In this document: positions 28,041 through 38,680 of the stretch, piece by piece
Layout of the letters: each line of letters opens with the position of its first letter
Position numbering within the stretch: the first letter of the stretch is position 1
Assembly: GCF_028473145.1 (NCBI RefSeq)
Contig: NZ_CP092370.1
Span: 682,001-746,000, forward strand
From: Flavobacterium sp. CBA20B-1
GTDB lineage: Bacteria; Bacteroidota; Bacteroidia; Flavobacteriales; Flavobacteriaceae
DNA: 64,000 nucleotides
Reading direction: 5' to 3'
Program-made: the position numbers and the translations under genes
The notes under the pieces: generated by a model
Told to the model about the DNA's origin: nothing
The model's database searches: none
What the model saw: the letters and a program-made list of their open reading frames with translations, nothing else

Positions 28041-29117
28041 TTAAAACTCAATCTTTTCGCCTACATTCATTCCAGAATTTTTAGCGAAAACACCACATAA
28101 ATGAAATAATAAGCGTGCACCAACATTTCCGTCCCAATCATCAGATCCCGGAGCAACTTCAACCAAATCAATTCCGATGATATTTTTGTTTGATTCTGCC
28201 AATCTGCTCAATAAGTAAGTAGCTTGCTCGTAAGCTAAACCACCCGGAACTGGTGTACCTGTATTGGGACAATACCAACGATAAAGAGCATCTATATCAA
28301 AGCTAATTGCAACATTATCAGGTAACTGCGATATTATTTCATTGCACTGATCCTGCCAAGTTGTTCCTGTGAATTGATTTGCTTTTAAATCGGTATCGGT
28401 ATACACTTTTACTTTGTTAGATTTTTTAATCACGCTTACTTCGCCTTCACTAAAATCACGAATACCTACTTGCACAATTTTTTCTATTTGTGGTAATTTA
28501 ATCGCATTGTACATGATGGAAGCGTGCGAATAGGTAAAACCTTCGTAAGCTTCGCGCAGATCCATGTGGGCATCAAAGTGCAGAATACCAAAATGGTCGT
28601 TTTTACTTGCCAAAGCTTCGTAATAACCCATTGGGGTTGAATGGTCGCCACCCAAAAGAATTACTTTTTTACCTTTATTCATCCAATAAAGTGTGCGCTC
28701 TTTCACTTCTTGGTTGAATTGAGCCGATGCTTTATTAATTTTATCTAAATCGGCCTGTAGTTGTGGGAATGTTTCTATGGCTTCACCATTTTCTAACGCT
28801 TCAATGATAGGTTGGGCTAAATTTTTATATTTTTCGCTGTTTTCCATCCAATGTTGCGGCGCTTCGTCCATATAAATTCCTAATTTCCATAAATCTGGAA
28901 ATTCTTGATGCAGTAAATCAACTTGAAAGGAAGCGTTTAAAATTGCTTCAGGTCCTTCACTGGCACCACTTCCATAACTCACCGTTACTTCCCAAGGTGC
29001 TGGTAAAATGATTATTTCACTTTCGTTTGCTGTGAAAGGTAATCCATAAATAGATGCATCAGCCGAACCGGGTTGCGATGGATCAAAATTTTCTATTTTT
29101 TGTTGTTTAGTAAGCAT
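28041..29117 (-). CDS. Agmatinase/ureohydrolase family enzyme
   Basis: A 358-residue manganese hydrolase of the arginase superfamily. Metal ligands are intact: GGDHS near residue 157, HFDAHMDL near 180 and SFDIDAL near 262. The family hydrolyses guanidino compounds; agmatine, arginine or another substrate are all possible. An N-terminal extension of about 60 residues is common in the Bacteroidota group. It has its own -7 box (29141-29148) and leads a run to tsaC, cca, ctaA and DUF2490. Confidence 0.85.
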   Translation of the reverse strand: MLTKQQKIENFDPSQPGSADASIYGLPFTANESEIIILPAPWEVTVSYGSGASEGPEAILNASFQVDLLHQEFPDLWKLGIYMDEAPQHWMENSEKYKNLAQPIIEALENGEAIETFPQLQADLDKINKASAQFNQEVKERTLYWMNKGKKVILLGGDHSTPMGYYEALASKNDHFGILHFDAHMDLREAYEGFTYSHASIMYNAIKLPQIEKIVQVGIRDFSEGEVSVIKKSNKVKVYTDTDLKANQFTGTTWQDQCNEIISQLPDNVAISFDIDALYRWYCPNTGTPVPGGLAYEQATYLLSRLAESNKNIIGIDLVEVAPGSDDWDGNVGARLLFHLCGVFAKNSGMNVGEKIEF

Positions 29118-29140
29118 TTTTTATTTCTTTTTATGCGTTA

Positions 29141-29148
29141 CAAATATA
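29141..29148 (-). promoter_or_regulatory. -7 box of the ureohydrolase operon
   Basis: The minus strand reads TATATTTG, 23 bases before ATG 29117, placed right on the tail of the kynU terminator. Confidence 0.6.
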
Positions 29149-29172
29149 AAAAAAGCCAGCGTAAAGCTGGCT
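29146..29172 (-). terminator. Terminator of kynU
   Basis: AGCCAGC with GCTGGCT and a GTAAA/TTTAC loop, followed on the minus strand by seven or more T. It begins 8 bases past the kynU stop. Confidence 0.88.
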
Positions 29173-29179
29173 AAATATA

Positions 29180-30457
29180 TTAAGTTGTTTGTATTCCTTT
29201 TTTCAAAATTTGTCCAAAATGATACATATCTTCAAAGGTTGAATATAATGGCACCGGAGCTAAACGAATAACTGCTGGTTCGCGCCAATCTACAATCACG
29301 CCTTCTTTCATTAAATAATGAAAAAGTTCTTTTCCTTCGCCGTGTAAAACCACAGAAAGCTGCGATCCTCGTTCTGTTTGATTTTTTGGAGTGATAATTT
29401 CTAAATTGGTATTGGTTTCTTTGGCTATTTCGTTTACGATAAACTCTAAATAAGCGGTTATTAAATTGCGCTTTTTTATAAGGGCATCCATACCAATTTC
29501 ATCAAACATTTCAACAGATGCCAAGTAAGGTGCCATTGCTAAAACACCCGTACATGAACTTTGCCAACCCAATGCTCCTTCATTTGGTGTAAATTCCGGC
29601 TCCATTAAAAAACGGCGTTCTTTATCGTGACCATACCATCCTCCAAAACGATTTAGATCAGGATTGTTGTGATGTTTTTCGTGTACAAAATATCCGGCAA
29701 CACTTCCTGGACCTGCATTCATGTATTTGTAACTACACCAACATGCAAAATCTGCATTCCAATCGTGCAATTTGAGCTCGATATTTCCGGCAGCATGTGC
29801 CAAATCCCAACCTACTTTTGCACCAACCGCATGACCCGCTTTTGTGATGTTTTCCATATCTAAAACCTGACCAGTGTAATAGTTGATTCCACCGATTAAA
29901 ACCAAAGCCAATTCATCGCCTACTTCATTAATCTTAGCGATAATGTCTTCGTTGCGCAGATTGTGCTCACCTGCTCTTCGCTGTACTTCAACAATAGCAT
30001 CTTTTGGATCGAAACCATGAAATTTAACTTGGGTTTGCAACATATACTGGTCGCTAGGAAAAGCTTTTTCTTCGCAAATAATTTTGAATCGGGTAGGTGT
30101 TGGGTTATAAAACGAAACCATCATCATGTGTAAATTCACAGTAAGGGTGTTCATTACAGAAACCTCACTAGGTTTTGCTCCCACAATTTTTGATAACGGA
30201 TTTGAAAAACGCTCATGGTAATCCCACCATGGCTTTTGTGCATAAAAATGTCCTTCAACAGCCATATTTGCCCAATCATTCATCACTTCATCTACATATT
30301 TTTTGGCGCGATTTGGCATTAATCCCAATGAATTTCCCGTAAAATAGATTGCTTTTTTTCCGTTGACTTGTGGGAAAACAAATTCGCTTTGGTATTTCTT
30401 TAATTCGTCTTGCGCATCTAAAGATTGTGCAAATTCTTGTGTATTTTGAAAGTTCAT
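29180..30457 (-). CDS. kynU: Kynureninase
   Basis: PLP enzyme that cleaves kynurenine to anthranilate and alanine in tryptophan breakdown. A 425-residue fold-type I protein: YFTGNSLGLMPNRA near residue 40, GWDLAHAAGNIELKLHDWNADFACWCSYKY with the PLP Lys near residue 246, and the C-terminal RLAPVPLYSTFEDM. No other kynurenine-pathway gene is nearby. It ends at its own terminator. Confidence 0.95.
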   Translation of the reverse strand: MNFQNTQEFAQSLDAQDELKKYQSEFVFPQVNGKKAIYFTGNSLGLMPNRAKKYVDEVMNDWANMAVEGHFYAQKPWWDYHERFSNPLSKIVGAKPSEVSVMNTLTVNLHMMMVSFYNPTPTRFKIICEEKAFPSDQYMLQTQVKFHGFDPKDAIVEVQRRAGEHNLRNEDIIAKINEVGDELALVLIGGINYYTGQVLDMENITKAGHAVGAKVGWDLAHAAGNIELKLHDWNADFACWCSYKYMNAGPGSVAGYFVHEKHHNNPDLNRFGGWYGHDKERRFLMEPEFTPNEGALGWQSSCTGVLAMAPYLASVEMFDEIGMDALIKKRNLITAYLEFIVNEIAKETNTNLEIITPKNQTERGSQLSVVLHGEGKELFHYLMKEGVIVDWREPAVIRLAPVPLYSTFEDMYHFGQILKKGIQTT

Positions 30458-30539
30458 TATGTTGATTTTATTTTTAAAAGATAAATTTACTTATAATAAA
30501 TGTGTTGAACAAAGTCTTTAGTACAGAATATTTATGTAC

Positions 30540-30869
30540 CTACTCATCATCTGGTTTTTCAACTTTTTTATCAATATTTTCATTTAAAAAAGGAACATAG
30601 ATTCGTTCACTTTTTATTACAAGGATTAATGCTATAACTGCATGAAGAAACACACACGTGAGCAAGAATATAATCCTGCCTTTCCCAAAAACATCTTTAT
30701 TGAAAAGAGTTTCGTAATGGTAGGCAACAAAGCAATATCCTACAAAAAGTAAGGTGTTGATGGTAATCACACGAAAAAATTTTTTGCGATTTGCCAACAC
30801 AATAACAGTCACCAAAAAACAAATCATGGAAACTGCTACTACTGCGATAATTGCTTCTAAAAAAGTCAT
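30540..30869 (-). CDS. Small membrane protein of unknown function
   Basis: A 109-residue protein with three predicted membrane segments (about residues 3-26, 35-51 and 66-86) and an acidic C-terminal tail ending KKVEKPDDE. I do not recognise a family. It sits alone between kynU and the acn terminator on the same strand. Confidence 0.65.
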   Translation of the reverse strand: MTFLEAIIAVVAVSMICFLVTVIVLANRKKFFRVITINTLLFVGYCFVAYHYETLFNKDVFGKGRIIFLLTCVFLHAVIALILVIKSERIYVPFLNENIDKKVEKPDDE

Positions 30870-30919
30870 ATATAAAAATGTAGGGTAAATATCGGTTATT
30901 TTTTAGATATTTTAAAACA

Positions 30920-30954
30920 AAAATCCGACCAATTATATGAATTAGTCGGATTTT
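30920..30954 (-). terminator. Terminator of aconitase
   Basis: Stem 30920-30934 with 30940-30954. One pair works only as G-U on the minus strand, which fixes the direction; a T run follows on that strand. Confidence 0.82.
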
Positions 30955-30976
30955 TTATGTGTGTATTTTCAAGAAA

Positions 30977-33238
30977 TTATTTTCCTGCTGCAATTAAATT
31001 TAATGCAGAACCTGCTTTAAACCACTCAATTTGGCTGTCGTTATAGGTATGATTTGCCATGATGATGTCTTTAGAACCGTCTGCATGAACGAATTCTAAA
31101 GTTAATTGTTTTCCTGGAGCAAATTCGGTTAAATCTAAAAAGTTGATGGTATCGTCTTCTTGAATTTTATCGTAATCTGCTTCGTTTGCAAATGTCAATG
31201 CCAACATACCTTGTTTTTTAAGGTTGGTTTCGTGGATACGAGCAAACGATTTTACTAGAACTGCTTTTACACCTAAGTGGCGAGGTTCCATTGCGGCGTG
31301 CTCACGCGATGATCCTTCACCGTAGTTTTGATCACCCACCACGATCGATGGAATTCCTGCCGCTTTGTATTGACGTTGAACTGCCGGAACTTCTGCATAT
31401 TCACCTGTTAATTGATTTTTAACAAGGTTTGCTTTTCCGTTAAACGCATTTTCTGCACCAATTAGCATATTGTTTGAAATATTGTCTAAGTGTCCGCGGA
31501 AACGCAACCATGGTCCTGCCATTGAAATGTGGTCGGTGGTACATTTTCCAAAAGCTTTGATTAACAATTTAGCTCCTGTAATATTTTGACCGTTCCAAGG
31601 TTGGAAAGGTTCTAACAATTGTAAACGAGATGAATCTGGATTCACCACTACATTCACGCTAGATCCGTCTGCTGCAGGCGCTTGATAACCTGCGTCTTCC
31701 ACATCGAAACCTTTTGTTGGTAATTCATCGCCAAATGGCGGTTTAAACATTACCTCTTCGCCATTATCGTTTAGTAATTTATCGGTAATTGGGTTAAAAT
31801 CTAATCGACCCGAAATTGCCAATGCTGCAACCATTTCTGGAGAAGTTACAAACGCATGCGTATTTGGATTTCCATCGGCACGTTTAGAGAAGTTACGGTT
31901 AAAAGAGTGTACAATAGTGTTTTTCTCACCTTTGTCTGCTCCTTCACGATCCCATTGCCCAATACAAGGTCCACAAGCATTTGTAAAAACTTTTGTTCCC
32001 ATTTTTTCAAAGGCAGCAATCATACCGTCTCTTTCAATGGTGTATCGAATTTGTTCAGAACCTGGGTTGATACCAAACTCGGCTTTTGGTGTAATGCCAA
32101 GTTCCACAGCTTGGTTAACGATTGATACTGCACGAGACATATCTTCATAAGAAGAGTTGGTACATGAACCGATTAATCCCCATTCTACTTTTACCGGCCA
32201 ATCATTTTTAGCGGCTTCTTCTTTCATTTTTGATACAGGTGTTCCTCTATCCGGAGTGAAAGGTCCGTTGATATATGGTTCTAATTCTGATAAATTAATT
32301 TCGATTAATTGGTCAAAATATTGCTCTGGGTTTGCATATACTTCTGCATCGGCAGTTAAGTATGAAGCTACTTTATCAGCTGCTTCAACCACATCTGCAC
32401 GACCGGTAGCTGTTAAATATCTTCTCATGGAATCATCGTACCCAAAGGTAGATGTTGTAGCACCAATTTCGGCACCCATATTACAAATGGTTCCTTTACC
32501 TGTACAAGACATTGAAAGTGCGCCTTCGCCAAAATACTCAACAATAGCACCTGTTCCACCTTTCACAGTTAAAATATCAGCAACTTTTAAGATAACATCT
32601 TTTGGAGCTGTCCATCCGTTTAATTTTCCTGTTAATTTTACTCCGATAAGTTTAGGGAATTTTAATTCCCAAGCCATACCGCTCATCACGTCAACTGCAT
32701 CTGCACCACCCACACCAATAGCAAGCATTCCTAAACCACCTGCGTTTACTGTGTGAGAATCGGTTCCGATCATCATACCGCCAGGAAATGCGTAGTTTTC
32801 TAAAACAATTTGGTGAATGATTCCAGCACCTGGTTTCCAGAAGCCAATACCGTATTTATTGGAAACAGATGAAAGAAAATCAAAAACTTCTTTTGATTGG
32901 TTGTTTGCTACAGCTAAATCTTTTTCTGCACCTACTTTTGCTTGAATTAAGTGATCACAGTGAACGGTTGTTGGTACTGCCACTTGCTCTTTACCAGCAT
33001 GCATAAACTGCAATAAAGCCATTTGGGCAGTAGCGTCTTGACATGCTACACGATCCGGAGCAAAATCTACATAATCTTTTGCTCTTTCAAATTTTTGTGA
33101 AGGTGTTCCTTCCCATAAATGAGAATATAAAATCTTTTCTGAAAGTGTTAGCGGACGACCTACTAATTCGCGTGCTTTGTCAACACGTGCAGGCATGTTT
33201 TCGTACACTTTTTTAATCATTTCAATATCAAAAGCCAT
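30977..33238 (-). CDS. acn: Aconitate hydratase
   Basis: TCA-cycle enzyme, citrate to isocitrate, with a [4Fe-4S] cluster. A 753-residue protein of the mitochondrial-like type: [32 protein letters not shown], cluster Cys in [11 protein letters not shown] near residue 358 and ACGPCIGQW near 424, and the swivel domain with [16 protein letters not shown] -7 box TATTTTTG lies at 33280-33287 on the minus strand. It is monocistronic, with its own terminator. Confidence 0.96.
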   Translation of the reverse strand: MAFDIEMIKKVYENMPARVDKARELVGRPLTLSEKILYSHLWEGTPSQKFERAKDYVDFAPDRVACQDATAQMALLQFMHAGKEQVAVPTTVHCDHLIQAKVGAEKDLAVANNQSKEVFDFLSSVSNKYGIGFWKPGAGIIHQIVLENYAFPGGMMIGTDSHTVNAGGLGMLAIGVGGADAVDVMSGMAWELKFPKLIGVKLTGKLNGWTAPKDVILKVADILTVKGGTGAIVEYFGEGALSMSCTGKGTICNMGAEIGATTSTFGYDDSMRRYLTATGRADVVEAADKVASYLTADAEVYANPEQYFDQLIEINLSELEPYINGPFTPDRGTPVSKMKEEAAKNDWPVKVEWGLIGSCTNSSYEDMSRAVSIVNQAVELGITPKAEFGINPGSEQIRYTIERDGMIAAFEKMGTKVFTNACGPCIGQWDREGADKGEKNTIVHSFNRNFSKRADGNPNTHAFVTSPEMVAALAISGRLDFNPITDKLLNDNGEEVMFKPPFGDELPTKGFDVEDAGYQAPAADGSSVNVVVNPDSSRLQLLEPFQPWNGQNITGAKLLIKAFGKCTTDHISMAGPWLRFRGHLDNISNNMLIGAENAFNGKANLVKNQLTGEYAEVPAVQRQYKAAGIPSIVVGDQNYGEGSSREHAAMEPRHLGVKAVLVKSFARIHETNLKKQGMLALTFANEADYDKIQEDDTINFLDLTEFAPGKQLTLEFVHADGSKDIIMANHTYNDSQIEWFKAGSALNLIAAGK

Positions 33239-33471
33239 ACTTTATAAATTGTGTTTAGTTATTTAATGTTTAATTTTTACAAAAATACAAAATTCAATTT
33301 GAATTAAAAAATTTTTAATAAATTCATCAATTCTAAGAATTATTATTTATAATTATTCTATTTTAGTGGTTTTAAGTCAATATTTTAATAAACTGCGTAT
33401 CATTATCTAAAAAAAATAATTGTTTTTTTGCTATATAGATACATTTCTTTTCAAATATCTGCTAAATAATC

Positions 33472-33500
33472 AAAAAGCCCTTCATATAGAAGAGCTTTTT
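33472..33500 (-). terminator. Terminator of the PPIC gene cluster
   Basis: Stem 33472-33483 with 33489-33500. The single mispair on plus becomes G-U on minus, so the direction is minus. Confidence 0.8.
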
Positions 33501-33509
33501 GTGTGCATA

Positions 33510-34874
33510 TTATCTGTTTTTAAGCCAATTGCTTTTAAAGTTGCAGTTTTGATAATCATCATTGATATAGATATAGGTATCTTTTATATGATCTGCTATC
33601 CATTTTCCAATCACCTCGTTTTGTTTTGATTTGAGTGCCACATAACGTATTTGCATATAATCTTTTGAAAAATCAGCAAGGTGTTGGGGTATTTTATTGG
33701 TTATTTGAACAATTCGGTAGTATTGTTTATCTGAGGAATCTGTTACCAAAGTGTTGTTTGAAATTTCACCTACTTTTAAATTTGAAACCATTTCATACAA
33801 CATTCTGTCTTCCATTTTATTCAATTCAAATCGAGATTCTCCCGAACGATCTAATAAAATTCCTCCACTTTGTTTGGTTTCTTTTTGTTCTGAATATTGG
33901 CGAGCTGCATCGGCAAAGGTAATTTCTTTGTTTAAAATACGAATGCGCAACTCATCTAAAGTGGTTTTTGCTTTTTCTAATGCTTCTGCGGTTGGTTTTG
34001 GTTTTATTAATATATGGCGAAGCTCTAAATCTTTCCCTTTAATTTTTTCTAATAAAATAATGTGATACCCGTGTTCTGTTTCGAAAGGTTTTGATATTTC
34101 GCCTTCTCTTAATGAAAAAGCCACATCTTTAAATTCTTTTACAAATTGTGTTTTTTTGTCGATGGTATATAAACCACCTGTTTGTATAGACCCTTTATCT
34201 TCAGAATACATATACACTTTGCTGGCAAACGATGAGCCGTCTATAACGTCTTGACGGATTTCATTGAGCTTATCAATAACTGCTTGGCGCTGTTCTTTGG
34301 TAATTTCGGGTTTTATAACAATTTCTGCCATTTCTATTTGATCGCCCACCATTGGCAATGAATCTTTTGGGATTTTATTGTAAAACTGGCGAATTTCTTC
34401 TGGGGTAATGGTTACTTCTTTTATCAACTTATCTTGCATACGCGATGCCAAAAGATTTTCTTTTGTAATGTCGAAAAACGTTTCTCTTAATTCTTCATAG
34501 CTTTTTTTGTTGTAAAACTGCACCACATTATCAATTGAACCTGCTTGTTCAACCATACGGTCGATCTGTCCATCCATATAACTATTCACTTCCTCATCTG
34601 TCAACACAATACTATCTTGAATGGCTTGGTGTGTGAACAATTTATTTTCTAAAAGTGTTCCCAAAAGTTCACAGCGGGTTAGTTTAGCTGCATCGTAGCC
34701 GGTTGCTTTTGCTTGGATGAGGGTATTGTTTATATCAGAATCTAAAATAACGTAGTTACCTACAACACCCACAACGCCATCGATACGTTTTTTGGTTGTT
34801 TGTTGTGCCTGTACGCTTACAAAACTAACAACAGCCAAAACTGTCATTAAAATGTTTTTAAGAAATAATTTCAT
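33510..34874 (-). CDS. SurA-like periplasmic peptidyl-prolyl isomerase/chaperone
   Basis: A 454-residue exported protein with a signal peptide (ending SVQAQ). The N-terminal chaperone region (GVVGVVGNYVILDSDIN, residues 30-160) is followed by two parvulin PPIC domains (about 175-280 and 285-390, the first with FETEHGYHIILLEKIKGKDL). The order matches SurA, which escorts outer-membrane proteins. The second PPIC gene lies upstream on the same strand. Confidence 0.88.
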   Translation of the reverse strand: MKLFLKNILMTVLAVVSFVSVQAQQTTKKRIDGVVGVVGNYVILDSDINNTLIQAKATGYDAAKLTRCELLGTLLENKLFTHQAIQDSIVLTDEEVNSYMDGQIDRMVEQAGSIDNVVQFYNKKSYEELRETFFDITKENLLASRMQDKLIKEVTITPEEIRQFYNKIPKDSLPMVGDQIEMAEIVIKPEITKEQRQAVIDKLNEIRQDVIDGSSFASKVYMYSEDKGSIQTGGLYTIDKKTQFVKEFKDVAFSLREGEISKPFETEHGYHIILLEKIKGKDLELRHILIKPKPTAEALEKAKTTLDELRIRILNKEITFADAARQYSEQKETKQSGGILLDRSGESRFELNKMEDRMLYEMVSNLKVGEISNNTLVTDSSDKQYYRIVQITNKIPQHLADFSKDYMQIRYVALKSKQNEVIGKWIADHIKDTYIYINDDYQNCNFKSNWLKNR

Positions 34875-34903
34875 ATTTGTGTATTAATTTTTACAAACTG
34901 CAA

Positions 34904-34911
34904 CAAAGATA
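34904..34911 (-). promoter_or_regulatory. -7 box of the SurA-like gene
   Basis: The minus strand reads TATCTTTG, 29 bases before the ATG, so the gene can be transcribed separately from its upstream neighbour. Confidence 0.55.
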
Positions 34912-34945
34912 CATAGCTACAGCAAACTTTTGTCTATTTTTAATT

Positions 34946-36892
34946 TTAATTAAGATTTTTTTTGTTGTATTTGGCTTTTAATTGATTCAAAACAGCTTGA
35001 TTGGCTTCTATTGATGCTTTTTCTTTTAATTGCTCATTGAACTGTTTTTCGAATAATACTTGGTAGTCTGTGATTACTTTGCTTTTCACTTCTTCAAATG
35101 CAGGTTCATAGCTGTCTTTTTTATCGCGCAAATAAAAAACATAGTACAAATTGTTCCATTTTATTATCTTTTTTCCCAGTGAATTAAAATCTAAATTTTC
35201 GGGTAAACGTTTATCATTTCTATAAAATCGCCCTTGGTATTTATAAACCATCGGAAAATCTGCTTCTTTAACTGTATAATTGTTCTTTAACAATTTATGA
35301 TAGGTTTTAGCATCAGATTTATTGTTGAAAACATAAACTTCCCCAATAAAATGTGCCGGTTGCGTGTAATTAGATTGGTGCTGTTCAAAATAATTTTGAA
35401 GTGCTACGGTATCATTTGCAGTTGCATTCCAAATCTTTTCCTCTAATAAATCAAATAACATTAAACCTTCTTTATACTCATGTAAAGTGTGTGCAAACTC
35501 AGGAAAATTACGTTCCAAATTACTGTTGTACGTTTCTTTTAATTTTTGAAGCGTATAAAAATTAAATGCTTTTTTCACAAGCAATTCATCGGTTGGTGTG
35601 GCTGCGTATTTGTTTGGAAAGGAATAAATATGTTCCAAAATATTTTTTACCGTAATTTGATTATCTGTAAAAACAGCTACCACGCTTTCGGTTTCTTTTG
35701 TTTGCTCCACTTTTGGTTGGTTCATCAATTCGGTTCGATTTAAAAGCGATACGGTTTTCGATAGATTTTCGGTATTTACTTTAAATTGATACAATTCTTT
35801 TAAATGATCCATTAAGTCTTTTTCAAGCACTTTTGAGCGTTCGTCTGACTTTATTTTTCGGAGAAAGTTAGCCTTTAAATCTTCTTCTTCGGGCTGTTCT
35901 TTGATATCGGTGACTGCAACGATGTGCCATCCATACTGACTTGTAAACGGTTTTGAATAGGCATCTTTAAAATTCAACTCATATAAAATATCCGAAATAC
36001 CATCAATGTTGAGTGTTCCTTCGTTATAAATACCCAAATCGCCTCCGTTGTCTCGCGTGTGAATATCTTCCGAGAAATGAAAAGCAACATCGAAAAAAGA
36101 ATCACCAACTTCTAAACGTTTATAGATTTCGTTGATTTTCTTTTGAGCATCGCCTTGTTCTTTGTCTTTTGTTTCCACTAAAATATGTGCAATTCGCTTT
36201 GTTTTTGGAGCGGGTCTTTTTTTATGAACTTTAATTAAATGGTAACCAAACTTTGTTCGAATCGGCATTGAAATAGCTCCAACTGGTGTGTTATAAGCAC
36301 CGCTTTCAAACGGATAAACCATTTTAAAAACACTAAAATAACCCAAATTGCCTTTGTTATGTTTTGCACTTAAATCATTGGAATAGGCAACAGCGGCATC
36401 TTCAAAAGGCAACCCTTTTAAAATTTCGTTTCTAACGTTAATAGCTTGGTTATAAGCTTTTAAAGTATCAGCAGATGCAGCAAATTCATCAACAGTAATT
36501 AAAATGTGCGAGGCGTTTACTTCCCACTTATTTCGCTCTAAAGCTTCATCCAATAAACGGTTTAATTCTTTTTCGTTTATAAAATATTTTTCTGCCAATT
36601 CCTTTCGGTACATTACAAATTCTTGTTGCACTTTTGGAGATTGATCAATTCCCAAGCTGTATGCGTGTTGCAAACGCAATTTATAGGTTTTATACAATTC
36701 AAAATAATTGTCGATGTCTTTTTGAGATTCATCCGCAATTACATCAATATTTTTATTGTACAAACGCTCAAAATCAGCAACAGTGTATATACTGTCGTTA
36801 ATTGTAACCAAAACATCGGTTGGTTTTTGCGCATACATAAAGGTTGAAAAAGAAAAAAGAAGAAAAAGAAAATGTTTTTTTATACGCTTCAT
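34946..36892 (-). CDS. Large PPIC-type peptidyl-prolyl isomerase
   Basis: A 648-residue exported protein with a signal peptide (MKRIKKHFLFLLFSFSTFMYAQ). The N-terminal chaperone helix region is followed by two parvulin domains (about 110-220 and 225-330, with ASHILITVDEF and IAHILVETKD), then a long alpha-helical C-terminal part. It pairs with the SurA-like gene 72 bases downstream; the two may share outer-membrane folding work. The start is ATG 36890-36892, with ATG 36896 as an alternative. The frame to 36916 runs into the -7 box. Confidence 0.87.
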   Translation of the reverse strand: MKRIKKHFLFLLFSFSTFMYAQKPTDVLVTINDSIYTVADFERLYNKNIDVIADESQKDIDNYFELYKTYKLRLQHAYSLGIDQSPKVQQEFVMYRKELAEKYFINEKELNRLLDEALERNKWEVNASHILITVDEFAASADTLKAYNQAINVRNEILKGLPFEDAAVAYSNDLSAKHNKGNLGYFSVFKMVYPFESGAYNTPVGAISMPIRTKFGYHLIKVHKKRPAPKTKRIAHILVETKDKEQGDAQKKINEIYKRLEVGDSFFDVAFHFSEDIHTRDNGGDLGIYNEGTLNIDGISDILYELNFKDAYSKPFTSQYGWHIVAVTDIKEQPEEEDLKANFLRKIKSDERSKVLEKDLMDHLKELYQFKVNTENLSKTVSLLNRTELMNQPKVEQTKETESVVAVFTDNQITVKNILEHIYSFPNKYAATPTDELLVKKAFNFYTLQKLKETYNSNLERNFPEFAHTLHEYKEGLMLFDLLEEKIWNATANDTVALQNYFEQHQSNYTQPAHFIGEVYVFNNKSDAKTYHKLLKNNYTVKEADFPMVYKYQGRFYRNDKRLPENLDFNSLGKKIIKWNNLYYVFYLRDKKDSYEPAFEEVKSKVITDYQVLFEKQFNEQLKEKASIEANQAVLNQLKAKYNKKNLN

Positions 36893-36913
36893 TACCATTT
36901 TTGATTGTTTGCA

Positions 36914-36921
36914 CAAAGTTA
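36914..36921 (-). promoter_or_regulatory. -7 box of the large PPIC gene
   Basis: The minus strand reads TAACTTTG, 21 bases before ATG 36892. It overlaps the longest open frame's first codon and so excludes it. Confidence 0.6.
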
Positions 36922-36997
36922 AACTTTTTTGCGATAGAACATAAAACGATTACAAAAACCAACGCTTTATTTGTTTTAAAATACCACAATAAAATCC

Positions 36998-37005
36998 TAT
37001 TTTTG
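36998..37005 (+). promoter_or_regulatory. -7 box of prfC
   Basis: TATTTTTG, 19 bases before ATG 37025. Confidence 0.6.
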
Positions 37006-37024
37006 CACCTTTAAAGAAATTAAA

Positions 37025-38617
37025 ATGAGTTTTAAAGACGAAATTTTACGCAGAAGAACCTTTGGTGTTATTGCCCATCCCGATGCCGGTAAAACCACCC
37101 TAACCGAAAAATTGCTTTTATTTGGTGGTGCTATTCAAGAAGCAGGTGCGGTAAAAAGCAATAAAATTAAAAAAGGAGCTACATCCGATTTTATGGAAAT
37201 TGAGCGTCAAAGAGGAATTTCGGTGGCAACATCGGTGCTTGCGTTTAATTATAAAAATAAGAAAATCAATATTTTAGATACACCCGGACACAAAGATTTT
37301 GCCGAAGATACTTTTAGAACACTTACAGCGGTTGATTCGGTTATAGTGGTAATCGACGTTGCAAAAGGGGTAGAAGAGCAAACTGAAAAATTGGTTGAAG
37401 TTTGTAGAATGCGCAATATTCCTATGATTGTGTTTATTAACAAATTAGACCGTGAAGGAAAAGATGCATTTGATTTGCTGGATGAAGTAGAACAAAAATT
37501 AGGATTAAAAGTAACGCCGTTGTCGTTCCCAATTGGTATGGGTTATGATTTTCAGGGAATTTATAACATCTGGGAAAAGAACATTAATTTGTTTAGTGAA
37601 GACAGTCGCAAAAATATCGATGATGTAATTACAATTGAAGACTTAGAAGACAAAGCTTTAGATCAATTGGTTGGTGAAAAACCCGCTGCAAAATTGCGGG
37701 AAGAACTGGAATTGGTTGCTGAAGTATATCCAGAATTTAACCGGGAAGATTATATAAACGGCGATTTACAACCTGTTTTCTTTGGATCTGCTTTAAACAA
37801 TTTCGGAGTGCGCGAATTGTTAGATTGCTTTATAGAAATTGCGCCATCGCCCCGAGCAAAAGATTCAGATACCCGAACCGTGCTTCCTGATGAAAATAAA
37901 TTCGCAGGTTTTGTATTTAAAATTCACGCCAATATGGATCCAAAACACCGCGATCGTTTGGCGTTTATCAAGATCGTTTCGGGAACTTTTGAACGTAATA
38001 AACCTTACACGCATGTACGTTTAGGTAAGAATTTAAAATTTTCGAGTCCGAATGCGTTTTTTGCCGAAAAGAAAGAAATTGTTGATATTTCATACGCCGG
38101 AGATATTGTTGGTTTGCACGATAACGGAAACTTTAAAATTGGCGATACGCTTACAGAAGGCGAATTGATGAATTTCCGAGGGATCCCATCGTTTTCACCG
38201 GAACATTTCCGTTACATTAATAATGCCGATCCAATGAAATCAAAACAATTGGAAAAAGGAATTGACCAATTGATGGATGAAGGAGTGGCACAGTTGTTTA
38301 CCCTTGAATTAAACGGACGAAAAGTAATTGGAACCGTTGGTGCGCTGCAATACGAAGTTATTCAATACCGTTTAGAACACGAATACGGTGCAAAATGTAC
38401 TTACGAAAATTTCCCAGCTTTTAAAGCATGTTGGGTGCGACCGGAAGACCCTAAAAACGAAGAGTTTGCCGAATTTAAACGCGTAAAACAAAAATTCTTA
38501 GCAAAAGACAAATCGGGACAATTGGTTTTCCTAGCCGATTCTGAATTTTCTATTCAAATGACGCAAAGCAAATATCCAACCGTAAAACTAGATTACGTTT
38601 CCGAACGAATTTTATAG
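37025..38617 (+). CDS. prfC: Peptide chain release factor 3
   Basis: GTPase that recycles RF1/RF2 from the ribosome after termination. A 530-residue protein: G1 AHPDAGKTTLTEKLL near residue 17, G2/G3 region RQRGISVATSVLAF and DTPGHKDF, G4 NKLD near residue 138, then the beta-barrel domains and the conserved C-terminal QFEVIQ-like stretch (here LQYEVIQYRLEHEYGAKC). It ends at a terminator. Confidence 0.96.
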   Translation: MSFKDEILRRRTFGVIAHPDAGKTTLTEKLLLFGGAIQEAGAVKSNKIKKGATSDFMEIERQRGISVATSVLAFNYKNKKINILDTPGHKDFAEDTFRTLTAVDSVIVVIDVAKGVEEQTEKLVEVCRMRNIPMIVFINKLDREGKDAFDLLDEVEQKLGLKVTPLSFPIGMGYDFQGIYNIWEKNINLFSEDSRKNIDDVITIEDLEDKALDQLVGEKPAAKLREELELVAEVYPEFNREDYINGDLQPVFFGSALNNFGVRELLDCFIEIAPSPRAKDSDTRTVLPDENKFAGFVFKIHANMDPKHRDRLAFIKIVSGTFERNKPYTHVRLGKNLKFSSPNAFFAEKKEIVDISYAGDIVGLHDNGNFKIGDTLTEGELMNFRGIPSFSPEHFRYINNADPMKSKQLEKGIDQLMDEGVAQLFTLELNGRKVIGTVGALQYEVIQYRLEHEYGAKCTYENFPAFKACWVRPEDPKNEEFAEFKRVKQKFLAKDKSGQLVFLADSEFSIQMTQSKYPTVKLDYVSERIL

Positions 38618-38621
38618 CATA

Positions 38622-38653
38622 AAAAAATCAATCCAAATTTGGGTTGATTTTTT
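38622..38653 (+). terminator. Terminator of prfC
   Basis: AAATCAATCC with GGGTTGATTT (one G-U pair), then a T run ending at 38653, 4 bases after the stop codon. Confidence 0.85.
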
Positions 38654-38680
38654 GTTTATATTTACTCTAAAATAATATTT

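Noticed and set aside
32157..32756. A 199-residue open frame on the plus strand opposite aconitase
   Set aside because: It is antisense to the conserved aconitase gene, has no family features and no promoter of its own.
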